Source: Nitrospira sp. (GTDB lineage Bacteria; UBA9089; CG2-30-40-21; SBAY01). From it: a stretch of 7,209 nt of DNA. The stretch lies in assembly GCA_005239945.1 (NCBI GenBank), contig SBAY01000280.1:1-7209 (forward strand). The letters run 5' to 3'. A program made the position numbers and the translations under genes. The notes under the pieces are model-generated. The model was given only the letters and a program-made list of their open reading frames with translations. It had not been told where the DNA came from and made no database searches. Position 1 is the stretch's first letter. Each line of letters begins with the position of its first letter. Below are positions 1 to 6,500 of the stretch, one piece after another.

Positions 1-10
1 TAGTTGTTTT

Positions 11-33
11 TCCCCTCCCTTGATGGGAGGGGA
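11..33. repeat. GC-rich perfect hairpin, arm 1 of a palindromic intergenic repeat
   Basis: A 9-base stem (TCCCCTCCC at 11-19, GGGAGGGGA at 25-33) encloses a 5-base loop. With the second hairpin at 77-99 it forms a C-run/G-run rich block. The reverse complement of 1-48 resembles 69-105, including the shared word TCACCCT, so the two hairpins look like converging, imperfect copies of one dispersed repeat. No U-run follows that would make a clear intrinsic terminator for the + strand. Palindromic repeats of this CCCTCACCC...GGGGAGAGGG style are common between genes in many bacteria; membership in a named family is inference. Confidence 0.7.
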
Positions 34-76
34 TTGAGGGGAGGGTGATAATCTTTCCCCATCTCCCCTCACCCTA

Positions 77-99
77 CCCTCTCCCACAAGGGGAGAGGG
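77..99. repeat. GC-rich perfect hairpin, arm 2 of a palindromic intergenic repeat
   Basis: A perfect 9-base stem (CCCTCTCCC at 77-85, GGGAGAGGG at 91-99) has a 5-base loop ACAAG. It lies about 80 bases before the first gene. It is followed by GGAAATTTTTA, so in + strand RNA the stem has a short, A-interrupted U-run (105-109) a few bases downstream; it could act as a weak terminator for an upstream unit, but the U-run is short. The similarity to the inverted 1-48 block suggests a two-copy repeat rather than a dedicated regulator. Confidence 0.7.
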
Positions 100-178
100 G
101 GAAATTTTTACCCACGAATTCAATCTTGAAGAGGCACTAGGACATAGAAAATCTATTCTTTCAAAGGAGTGATGAAAA

Positions 179-610
179 ATGCAGAATTTAAAGGTAAAGG
201 ATGTTATGACGCGTGGGGTGATTTCTATCCCACAAGAGGCCTCAGTCAAAGAGGCAGTAGAGATATTGGCAGATAACGATGTTAGTGGTTTGGTCGTTAT
301 TTCTGAGGGAGGAGAATTAATCGGAGTCCTATCTGAAACCGATATGGCCAGGGTCGTGAGTGAAAACATGGAAAGTGACGAGGATTTGAGTAAGATAAGG
401 GTGAGCGAGGTAATGACTACCCCAGTTATCACGGTCAACAGAGAAGATGATTTGAGAGAGGCCTGCCGGATAATGTATAGAAATAATATCCACCGCCTGA
501 TAGTCCAGCAGGAGATAAAAAAGGGTGAGCAAACCAAGTATTTCCCGGCTGGGATACTCTCTATTTCTGATGTAGTCAAGGTATTGGCAGGAAGGAAATT
601 ACATGGATAA
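179..610 (+). CDS. Tandem CBS-domain protein, possible adenylate or redox-state sensor
   Basis: This 143-residue protein is almost entirely a CBS pair. The first CBS domain covers about residues 5-62 (KDVMTRGVISIPQEAS, then SGLVV and GVLSETDMARVV). The second covers about 75-138 (VSEVMTTPVITVNRED, then IHRLIV and GILSISDVVKVL). CBS pairs bind adenosine nucleotides or related ligands and usually regulate a partner; no catalytic or DNA-binding domain is present here, so it would act as a free-standing cytoplasmic regulator. The ATG at 179 is supported by AAGGAG at 164-169, nine bases upstream; a nearer ATG at 172 is out of frame. It is the first gene of the tight + strand cluster and ends only 57 bases before MNT1. 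A link to the redox enzyme downstream is inferred from position only. Its stop codon lies in a sequence resembling the nuoE start (see repeat entries). Confidence 0.9.
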   Translation: MQNLKVKDVMTRGVISIPQEASVKEAVEILADNDVSGLVVISEGGELIGVLSETDMARVVSENMESDEDLSKIRVSEVMTTPVITVNREDDLREACRIMYRNNIHRLIVQQEIKKGEQTKYFPAGILSISDVVKVLAGRKLHG

Positions 611-612
611 AG
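594..612 (+). repeat. Third, partial copy of the nuoE start-region repeat at the CBS gene's 3' end
   Basis: Positions 594-612 match 659-677 (MNT1 ribosome-binding site and start) at 17 of 19 bases, with 14 consecutive identical bases (599-612 and 664-677). The match includes ATGGATAAA, the first three codons of both MNT1 and nuoE. Here the ATG at 603 overlaps the CBS stop codon at 608-610. It could be what is left of an ancestral nuoE start that overlapped the CBS gene, or chance similarity around a short sequence. Confidence 0.45.
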
Positions 613-645
613 GAGGCGATTGGCTGAAACCATTTCAGACCATCG

Positions 646-688
646 CTTTACTACAAATGGAGGTTACATGGATAAAGTAAATGAAATA
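646..688 (+). repeat. Direct repeat copy 1: ribosome-binding site and first codons shared with nuoE
   Basis: This stretch matches 1504-1546 at 38 of 43 bases by hand alignment. The first 19 bases (646-664 and 1504-1522) are identical and contain the GGAGG ribosome-binding site. The coding part gives MDKVNEI here and MDKLNEI in NuoE. The two copies are 858 bases apart (a multiple of 3) and bracket the MNT1-HepT1 pair, so recombination between them would remove the pair and leave one intact nuoE leader. Confidence 0.9.
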
Positions 689-1057
689 GATTCTATCAGC
701 AAAGTTCTTAAAAAATTAAGGAACGATAAGAAAATTCCTGTTGCCATTCTTTACGGTTCTTATGCAAAAGGTAGAGAACATAAAAGGTCTGATATTGACC
801 TTGCCTTATATATAAAGGCAAAGGATGAAAAAGAAGAAAGAGAAATAATTGATACTATCCTTATGTCTGTTGACCGTGATGTCTCAATTCTCAGATTAGA
901 TGATGAAGATGAATCACCATTTGTAGTTCAGGAGGCACTTAAAGGAATTTACTTGTTGGAACCTGACATAGAAACACTTTATATGCTTAGCCACAGAATC
1001 CTTCATCAGTGTGAAGATATAAGATTTAAAAGGGAGCAAGACTATTGGAGAAAATAA
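668..1057 (+). CDS. mntA: MNT-type minimal nucleotidyltransferase, antitoxin of MNT-HepT pair 1
   Basis: The 129-residue product has the Pol-beta-like nucleotidyltransferase signature: GSYAKG at residues 30-35, then the metal-binding DID in RSDIDLAL (D42, D44), and a later acidic position in the strand DVSILRL (D71). In characterised MntA-HepT systems the nucleotidyltransferase attaches AMP units to a tyrosine of the HepT RNase and silences it. The ATG at 668 is chosen because GGAGG lies at 659-663 and because its first codons align with the nuoE start. A TTG at 620 would add 16 residues but sits only 3 bases after its own AAGGAGG. The gene overlaps HepT1 by 13 bases, supporting coupled translation. 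All catalytic residues look intact. The first seven codons belong to the direct repeat shared with nuoE, so the N-terminus may have been acquired on insertion. Confidence 0.9.
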   Translation: MDKVNEIDSISKVLKKLRNDKKIPVAILYGSYAKGREHKRSDIDLALYIKAKDEKEEREIIDTILMSVDRDVSILRLDDEDESPFVVQEALKGIYLLEPDIETLYMLSHRILHQCEDIRFKREQDYWRK

Positions 1058-1458
1058 AAAGGCTTTTAGGTTTCATAGAAGATACGATTAATTATTTCCT
1101 GACTAAAGTTGAAGGTGTGAATAAAGAATTCTACTTTGCAGATAGAGACATAAGGAGTATTCTTGACAAAACTATAAACGATATAATTCTTTGCCTCATT
1201 GATATTGCCGAAGAATGTTTAAAGGAACATAAAAAAAGTATCCCTGATACTTACAAAGATACTGTTCTTGCCTGCTATGAGTTTTTAGGAGATATCGTAC
1301 TAAAAATTGCTCCATTAGTAAAACATCGCAACGAGACAATACATCAGTATTTAAAAATGAATTGGCAAAATATTATTGTAGTAAAGAATAGTCTTTCAGA
1401 TATAAAAGAATTTATCGATAAAGCAAGAGGAATCTGTGATTCAGACAGTAGAGCATAA
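1045..1458 (+). CDS. hepT: HepT-like HEPN (DUF86) RNase toxin of pair 1
   Basis: The 137-residue, mainly helical product carries the HEPN active-site motif R-x4-H-x-Y as RNETIHQY (R95, H100, Y102). In characterised HepT proteins the Arg and His form the RNase site and the Tyr is the residue modified by MntA. A TTG start at 1045 inside the end of MNT1 is preceded by AGGGAG at 1031-1036 with 8-base spacing, so it is well supported despite the rare start codon. A hand count of positions 1081-1140 gives 18 G+C in 60, against 30 in 60 for a sample of nuoE (1741-1800), consistent with foreign origin. The last residues (CDSDSRA) are polar and probably disordered. The stop is followed by 67 bases before nuoE. 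Confidence 0.88.
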   Translation: MEKIKRLLGFIEDTINYFLTKVEGVNKEFYFADRDIRSILDKTINDIILCLIDIAEECLKEHKKSIPDTYKDTVLACYEFLGDIVLKIAPLVKHRNETIHQYLKMNWQNIIVVKNSLSDIKEFIDKARGICDSDSRA

Positions 1459-1503
1459 ACACGAGAGATTAGACTTCTCAAGTCCGGTCCCTGAATTGCA
1501 GCA

Positions 1504-1546
1504 CTTTACTACAAATGGAGGTCAAATGGATAAACTTAACGAAATA
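1504..1546 (+). repeat. Direct repeat copy 2: nuoE ribosome-binding site and first codons
   Basis: This is the partner of 646-688 (38 of 43 identical). It contains GGAGG at 1517-1521, the nuoE ATG at 1526 and codons for MDKLNEI. Because NuoE proteins normally start near this point, this is probably the original copy and the one before MNT1 the derivative; direction of copying is inference. Confidence 0.9.
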
Positions 1547-1972
1547 ATAGGCAAATACAAGGAGACTGAAGGTGCCTTAATCCCGGTTTTGCAGGAGGCA
1601 CAGGAGGCCTATGGTTATTTACCAAAGGATGTTTTAGTTAGAATTGGTAAAGAGCTAAAATTACCCTTGAGCCAGGTTTATGGCGTCGTAACCTTTTATG
1701 CCCAGTTCTTTTTGACCCCGCATGGCAAATATACCGTCCGCGCCTGTCGAGGAACTGCCTGTCATGTCCAGGGGGCAAAGAAAATAATCTCAACCATACA
1801 AAATCTCATTGGCCTTAAAGAAGGCGAGACATCCCCTGACCTTAAATTTACCTTTGAAACCGTTGCCTGTCTTGGTGCCTGTGCCTTATCCCCGGTTGTG
1901 ATGATTAACAAGGATTACTTTGGTAAAATGACACCTAAAAAGATTACTACTATCTTAAGTCAATATGTGTGA
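1526..1972 (+). CDS. nuoE: NuoE/HydC-like [2Fe-2S] thioredoxin-fold subunit of an NAD(H) oxidoreductase
   Basis: This 148-residue protein matches the NuoE family in length and architecture: a helical N-terminal part (about 1-60, with LIPVLQEAQEAYGYLP and VYGVVTFYAQF), then a thioredoxin-like [2Fe-2S] domain. The four cluster cysteines are visible: C74 and C79 in ACRGTACH, and C115 and C119 in ACLGACAL. In complex I and electron-bifurcating hydrogenases this subunit sits on NuoF and holds the N1a-type cluster near FMN. The ATG at 1526 has GGAGG four bases upstream and gives the usual family N-terminus; the frame is open back to a GTG at 1436 inside HepT1, which I reject as a start. The stop overlaps the GTG of MNT2 (GTGA). 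The usual next gene, nuoF, is displaced by two MNT-HepT pairs. Confidence 0.95.
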   Translation: MDKLNEIIGKYKETEGALIPVLQEAQEAYGYLPKDVLVRIGKELKLPLSQVYGVVTFYAQFFLTPHGKYTVRACRGTACHVQGAKKIISTIQNLIGLKEGETSPDLKFTFETVACLGACALSPVVMINKDYFGKMTPKKITTILSQYV

Positions 1973-2415
1973 GTGAAAAAACCATGGCAAATTTAGTTAA
2001 ACAGTTACAAGAAAAATTAGGTGAGATTTTCTCTAAGGATAAACGGATTATTGCCGTGTATCTATTTGGTTCTATGGTTGATGGCTCAAGACACCAAAGA
2101 AGTGATATCGATTTAGGATTGATGATTGATAGAAAATCCGAGAAAAGGTTTACCTTGTCGGATGAAATGGAGTTAGAGATTAAGATTGAGGAGGCTTTAC
2201 CTACAGAAAGATTTGACCTGATATGGCTAAATAAGGTTCCTTTACTGCTTCAATTCCGAATTATATCTCCGGCAAAATTAATCTATATTGGCAATGATGA
2301 TCTAAGGTGTGAGATGGAAGAAAGAATCATGCAGGAATACTACGATTTTCTTCCAAGACTGAATGAATTCAATAAAGAATATTTTGAGGCATTAAAAAAG
2401 GAGTATGTGGGATGA
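1969..2415 (+). CDS. mntA: MNT-type minimal nucleotidyltransferase, antitoxin of MNT-HepT pair 2
   Basis: The 148-residue product has GSMVDG at residues 34-39, the metal-binding DID in RSDIDLGL (D46, D48) and a third acidic residue in RFDLIWL (D83), the full set for an active minimal nucleotidyltransferase. A C-terminal helical extension (about 112-148) is rich in Glu and aromatic residues. The GTG at 1969 overlaps the nuoE stop by four bases, pointing to re-initiation by terminating ribosomes; there is no good ribosome-binding site. An ATG at 1984, five codons in, is the alternative. The stop overlaps the HepT2 start as ATGA. It resembles MNT1 in the RSDIDL block but otherwise differs in length and sequence, so it does not look like a recent duplicate. 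Confidence 0.88.
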   Translation: MSEKTMANLVKQLQEKLGEIFSKDKRIIAVYLFGSMVDGSRHQRSDIDLGLMIDRKSEKRFTLSDEMELEIKIEEALPTERFDLIWLNKVPLLLQFRIISPAKLIYIGNDDLRCEMEERIMQEYYDFLPRLNEFNKEYFEALKKEYVG

Positions 2416-2834
2416 TAGATATAGAGAAAATCAAAGATAAAATAGAAATCATTCGTGAGAATTTAGTTGAATTGGAAAGGATGAAATTTATCCCATTAGA
2501 AGAATTTTGTGAATCCAAAAGGGATGTGGCGGCAAGTAAGCATTTTCTCCAAATATCTATTGAATCTATGATTGACATCTGTTTTCATATTTGTGCTAAA
2601 CAGATGTTTGGAGTTCCTTCTACTAATACCGAGGTGATAAAACTATTAGGAGGAAAAGATGTTTTCCCTCAAGAAAATATTACCACTTATCTAAAAATGG
2701 TAAAGTATAGGAATCGTCTTGTCCATTTTTACCATGAGGTAAGTGTTCAGGAAATATATGATATTATCCAGAATTATCTTGATGATTTCAGGAGTTTTAT
2801 AAAAGATATTCTTATTTATCTGGAGAAAAAATAA
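2412..2834 (+). CDS. hepT: HepT-like HEPN (DUF86) RNase toxin of pair 2
   Basis: The 140-residue product is a typical DUF86/HepT protein: an N-terminal helix, a second helix with KRDVAASKHFLQISIESMID, and the active-site motif RNRLVHFY (R100, H105, Y107) followed by a long C-terminal helix. All three key residues of R-x4-H-x-Y are present. The ATG at 2412 overlaps the MNT2 stop (ATGA) and has AAGGAG at 2398-2403, eight bases upstream. Positions 2581-2640 hold 21 G+C in 60, lower than nuoE or nuoF samples. After its stop there is a 38-base gap, the only gap between nuoE and the end of the fusion gene, containing short 7-base repeats. Confidence 0.92.
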   Translation: MIDIEKIKDKIEIIRENLVELERMKFIPLEEFCESKRDVAASKHFLQISIESMIDICFHICAKQMFGVPSTNTEVIKLLGGKDVFPQENITTYLKMVKYRNRLVHFYHEVSVQEIYDIIQNYLDDFRSFIKDILIYLEKK

Positions 2835-2850
2835 TGACAGGGTTGAAATC

Positions 2851-2871
2851 AGTAAAGAGTAAAGAATGAAC
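2851..2871 (+). repeat. Short 7-base tandem repeat in the HepT2-MNT3 gap
   Basis: AGTAAAG occurs twice in tandem (2851-2857, 2858-2864), followed by a degenerate unit AATGAAC (2865-2871). The unit length matches the heptamer arrays after the operon. The array occupies much of the 38-base gap and the place where the MNT3 ribosome-binding site should be; no clear GGAGG-like site is seen. Confidence 0.5.
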
Positions 2872-2872
2872 T

Positions 2873-3181
2873 ATGAAAAATAAGATTTCCATTGAAAGAA
2901 TCAAAGAAATATTGACAAACCATAAAAAAGATATCAATGAAAGATACGGGGTAAAAGAGATGGGTATTTTCGGCTCTTATGTAAGAGGAGACGAAAAACG
3001 AGGAAGTGACCTTGATGTGCTTGTAGAATTTGATGATGATGCCAGGATAGGACTTTTGAAATTCATAGAAATGGAAAATTATCTGAGCGACCTTCTTCGG
3101 ATTAAAACCGACCTTGTCGAGAAATCAACATTGAAGCCGAGAATAGGCAAATATATCTTGAATGAGGTAATTTATTTATGA
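2873..3181 (+). CDS. mntA: Short MNT-type nucleotidyltransferase, antitoxin of MNT-HepT pair 3
   Basis: This 102-residue protein belongs to the short minimal-nucleotidyltransferase group. It shows GSYVRG at residues 34-39, GSDLDVLVEF with the metal-binding pair D46 and D48, and a third acidic residue in IKTDLVEK (D80). The ending LKPRIGKYILNEVIYL is typical of this group, in which the protein often ends close to the start of a DUF86 partner. It differs clearly from MNT1 and MNT2, so pair 3 looks like a separate acquisition. The ATG at 2873 lacks a strong ribosome-binding site. The stop overlaps the HepT3 start (ATGA). Confidence 0.92.
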   Translation: MKNKISIERIKEILTNHKKDINERYGVKEMGIFGSYVRGDEKRGSDLDVLVEFDDDARIGLLKFIEMENYLSDLLRIKTDLVEKSTLKPRIGKYILNEVIYL

Positions 3182-3522
3182 AAAGAGAGATTGGTGATTA
3201 CATCCAGGATATTATTGATGCTGTAGGTAAGGCAATAAATTTTGTTGAAGAAATGGTGTATGAGACATTCATTCGAGACGAGAAAACCATCTTTGCCGTA
3301 GTGCGGGCATTGGAAATCATTGGTGAAGCTGTTAAAAATATTCCCGGTGAAACAAGAAAAGATTATCCTGAAATTCCATGGAGAAATATGGCTGGAATGA
3401 GAGATAAACTTATTCACGAATATTTTGGTGTCCGACTTGATATGGTTTGGAAGGCAGTAAAGGAAGAATTACCACCTGTTAAGCCATTATTTGAAAAAAT
3501 GTTGAAGGAGTTAGAAGAATGA
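3178..3522 (+). CDS. hepT: HepT-like HEPN (DUF86) RNase toxin of pair 3
   Basis: The 114-residue product fits the compact DUF86 family: YIQDIIDAVGKAINFV at the N-terminus, then AVVRALEIIGEAVKNIP, then PWRNMAGMRDKLIHEYFGV containing the R-x4-H-x-Y motif (R75, H80, Y82), and a final helix. The ATG at 3178 overlaps the MNT3 stop and has GAGGT at 3164-3168. Its own stop overlaps the start of the NuoF-GltD gene (ATGA), so ribosomes that finish the toxin can start the redox gene. The sequence is intact. It differs from HepT1 and HepT2 outside the active-site motif. Confidence 0.94.
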   Translation: MKREIGDYIQDIIDAVGKAINFVEEMVYETFIRDEKTIFAVVRALEIIGEAVKNIPGETRKDYPEIPWRNMAGMRDKLIHEYFGVRLDMVWKAVKEELPPVKPLFEKMLKELEE

Positions 3523-6500
3523 GATTGAAATCAATTGAGGAATTAAATCGCTATCGGGAGGCTCTCAATAAAACCAAAGACCCAGACAAAACCTGTATCA
3601 CTATTTGTGGTGGGACAGGATGTACTGCCTTTGGGGCAGAAGGGGTAATAAATGCCTTTGTTGAAGGAATTAAGAAAAATGGGTTGGCAGATAGAGTAGA
3701 GATAAAAAGGGCTGGTTGCCGTGGCTTTTGTGAGAGGGGGCCTGTTGTAGTCATATTGCCTAAAGGAATATTTTATCAACGGGTGGCTATTGAAGATGTT
3801 AATGAGATTATCTCCGGCACTATTCTAAATGGTGAAATTATTGAGCGACTTCTCTACGAAGACCCGGTTTCCGGCAAAAAGATTATCTGTGAGGAGGAAG
3901 TGCCTTTTTATGCCAGGCAAAAAAGGATAGTCCTGGCTGATAATGGCCGGATTGACCCTACGGAAATTTCGGATTATATCGAGCGTGGTGGTTATTCTGC
4001 CTTGAGTAAGGTACTTATTTCTATGACTCCCGATGAGGTGGTAGAGGATGTCAAAAAATCGGGTTTGCGCGGTAGAGGAGGCGGTGGTTTTCCAACAGGC
4101 GTAAAATGGGAATTATGCCGAAAAGCAAAAGGTGAACCAAAGTATCTTATCTGCAATGCCGATGAAGGTGACCCAGGAGCCTTTATGGACCGCAGTCTTC
4201 TTGAAGGTAATCCTCATCTGGTTATGGAAGGTATGCTTATCGCGGCTTATGCCATTGGTTCCACAGAGGGATATGTCTATGTTCGGGCAGAATATCCTCT
4301 GGCGGTTAAGCACATTAAAATAGCCATCCAACAAGCAAAAGAATTTGGTTTGTTAGGTGACAATATACTCGGAACGGATTTTAGCTTTCATTTGAAAATT
4401 AAGGAAGGTGCGGGTGCATTTGTTTGTGGTGAGGAGACGGCATTGATTGCCTCCATCGAAGGAAAACGAGGTATGCCCAGACCCAGACCACCTTTTCCTG
4501 CCCAGTCCGGACTCTGGGGTAAACCAAGCAATATCAACAATGTAGAGACATTTGCCAATCTTGCCTCCATTATCTTAAATGGTGGTGAAAATTATGCCCA
4601 AATTGGCACTGAGAAATCTAAAGGCACAAAAATCTTTGCTTTAGCCGGCAAAATAAATAATACCGGTCTGGTGGAGGTGCCTATGGGGACGACCTTGCGC
4701 GAGGTCATCTTTGGGATTGGCGGTGGTATTCCCAAAGGCAGGAAGTTTAAGGCGGTGCAATTGGGCGGACCTTCTGGCGGTTGTCTGACCAATCAACATC
4801 TTGACCTGAAGATAGATTATGATACCTTAATTGCCGCAGGTGCTATGATGGGTTCTGGCGGTATGATTGTTATGGATGAAACCAATTGTATGGTGGAAAT
4901 CGCCCGGTTTTTCCTCGAATTCGTCCAGAGTGAATCCTGTGGGAAATGCACACCCTGCCGCATCGGCACGAAAAGAATGCTGGAGATACTAACCAGAATT
5001 ACACAAGGAAATGGAAAAGAAAAGGATTTGGACACATTGTTCAGGATGAGCAAAATTATCAAGGATTCCTCCCTCTGTGGACTGGGGCAGACCGCTCCTA
5101 ATCCAGTACTTTCTACCCTTGAAAATTTCCGTGATGAGTATGAGGAACATATCAAAGAGAAAAAGTGTCGTGCCCATGTTTGTGATAAACTTTATACCGC
5201 ACCTTGCACAGATACCTGTCCGGTGAATATCGAGGTTCACGGTTATGTTGCCTTGATTGCCCAGGAAAGATTTGAGGAGGCACTGGCGTTAATCAAGGAA
5301 CGCAATCCATTCCCATCCATTTGTGGTCGGGTTTGCCATCATCCCTGCGAAACTAAATGTCGGAGATTAGAGATTGATGAACCTATGGCTTTGCGGGCAT
5401 TAAAGCGATTTGTGGCTGACCATGAGGCAGAATTAGAACGAGGTAAATCTAAGCCAAGGGTAGAATTCCATCGTCCGGAAAAAATAGCCATTATTGGGGC
5501 AGGGCCAGCCGGGTTGTCCTGTGCCTATTATCTTGCCCGAAGAGGCTATCGGGTAACCATATTTGAGGCATTGGAAACAGCAGGTGGAATGTTAGCCGTC
5601 GGTATTCCCAATTACCGCCTGCCCAAGAAGATATTGAAATTGGAAATAGAGGATATTGTCAGCCTGGGTGTGGAAATAAAACACGAAACAGAGGTTGGTA
5701 AGGATATTGAGTTTAGCACCCTTCTTAGGGATTACAACGCCGTTTTTATCGGTGTTGGGGCAAGTATTAGCAAAAAAATGGGGATTGAAGGGGAAGATGC
5801 CAATGGAGTAGTATCTGCCCTGGAGTTCCTGCGTAATGTTAATCTCGGTAATTCAGTAGAATTAGGTCAAAAGATTGCTGTCATTGGTGGCGGCAATGCG
5901 GCTATCGATGCCGCCAGGGTTGCAGTCAGGCTTGGGGCAGAACAGGTAACTATCTTTTACCGCCGCTCAAGGGATGAGATGCCGGCCAGTCTGGAGGAGA
6001 TTGAGGAGGCAGAGCATGAGGGGATAAAGATAGAGGTATTGATAACCCCAAAACGGATTTTGACTTCAAACGGTAAAGTCGTTGGCATTGAATGCAGTCG
6101 CATGAGATTAAGCGAATTCTTTGATAGAAGTGGTCGAAGAATACCAGAACCAATTCCAGACTCAGAATTCGTTCTAAATGTAGATATGATTATTCCAGCC
6201 ATAGGACAGGAGGTTAAGGCTGATTTCCTGGAAGATAAAGTGGAACGGACTAAATGGGGAACGATAATGGTGGATAAAGAGACCTGTGCCACTAATTTGA
6301 TTGGGGTGTTTGCCGGAGGTGATGCGGTTAGTGGTCCTGATACCGTAATTGGGGCAATTGCCGCTGGCAATAAAGCCGCCATAGCCATTGATAAGTATCT
6401 GAATAACGGCCAGGTAAGTGAAGAGGTAGTTGTTGGGGCAAGAAGACCTTCTCTGGTTGATGATGAGGCTATGACCAGAAAAAGACAGACAATGCCTACC

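Noticed and set aside
126..154. TTGAAG with a nearby AT-rich box as promoter of the CBS gene
   Set aside because: No -10 box close to consensus lies at 16-18 bases; the leader is too weak to call a promoter from sequence alone.
620..667. TTG start at 620 for MNT1, preceded by AAGGAGG
   Set aside because: The spacing from AAGGAGG to TTG is only 3 bases, the added residues match nothing expected of the family, and the ATG at 668 has its own GGAGG and aligns with the nuoE start.
1436..1525. Upstream GTG extension of nuoE
   Set aside because: It would start within HepT1 and add 30 residues before the usual NuoE N-terminus; the ATG at 1526 has a good ribosome-binding site.
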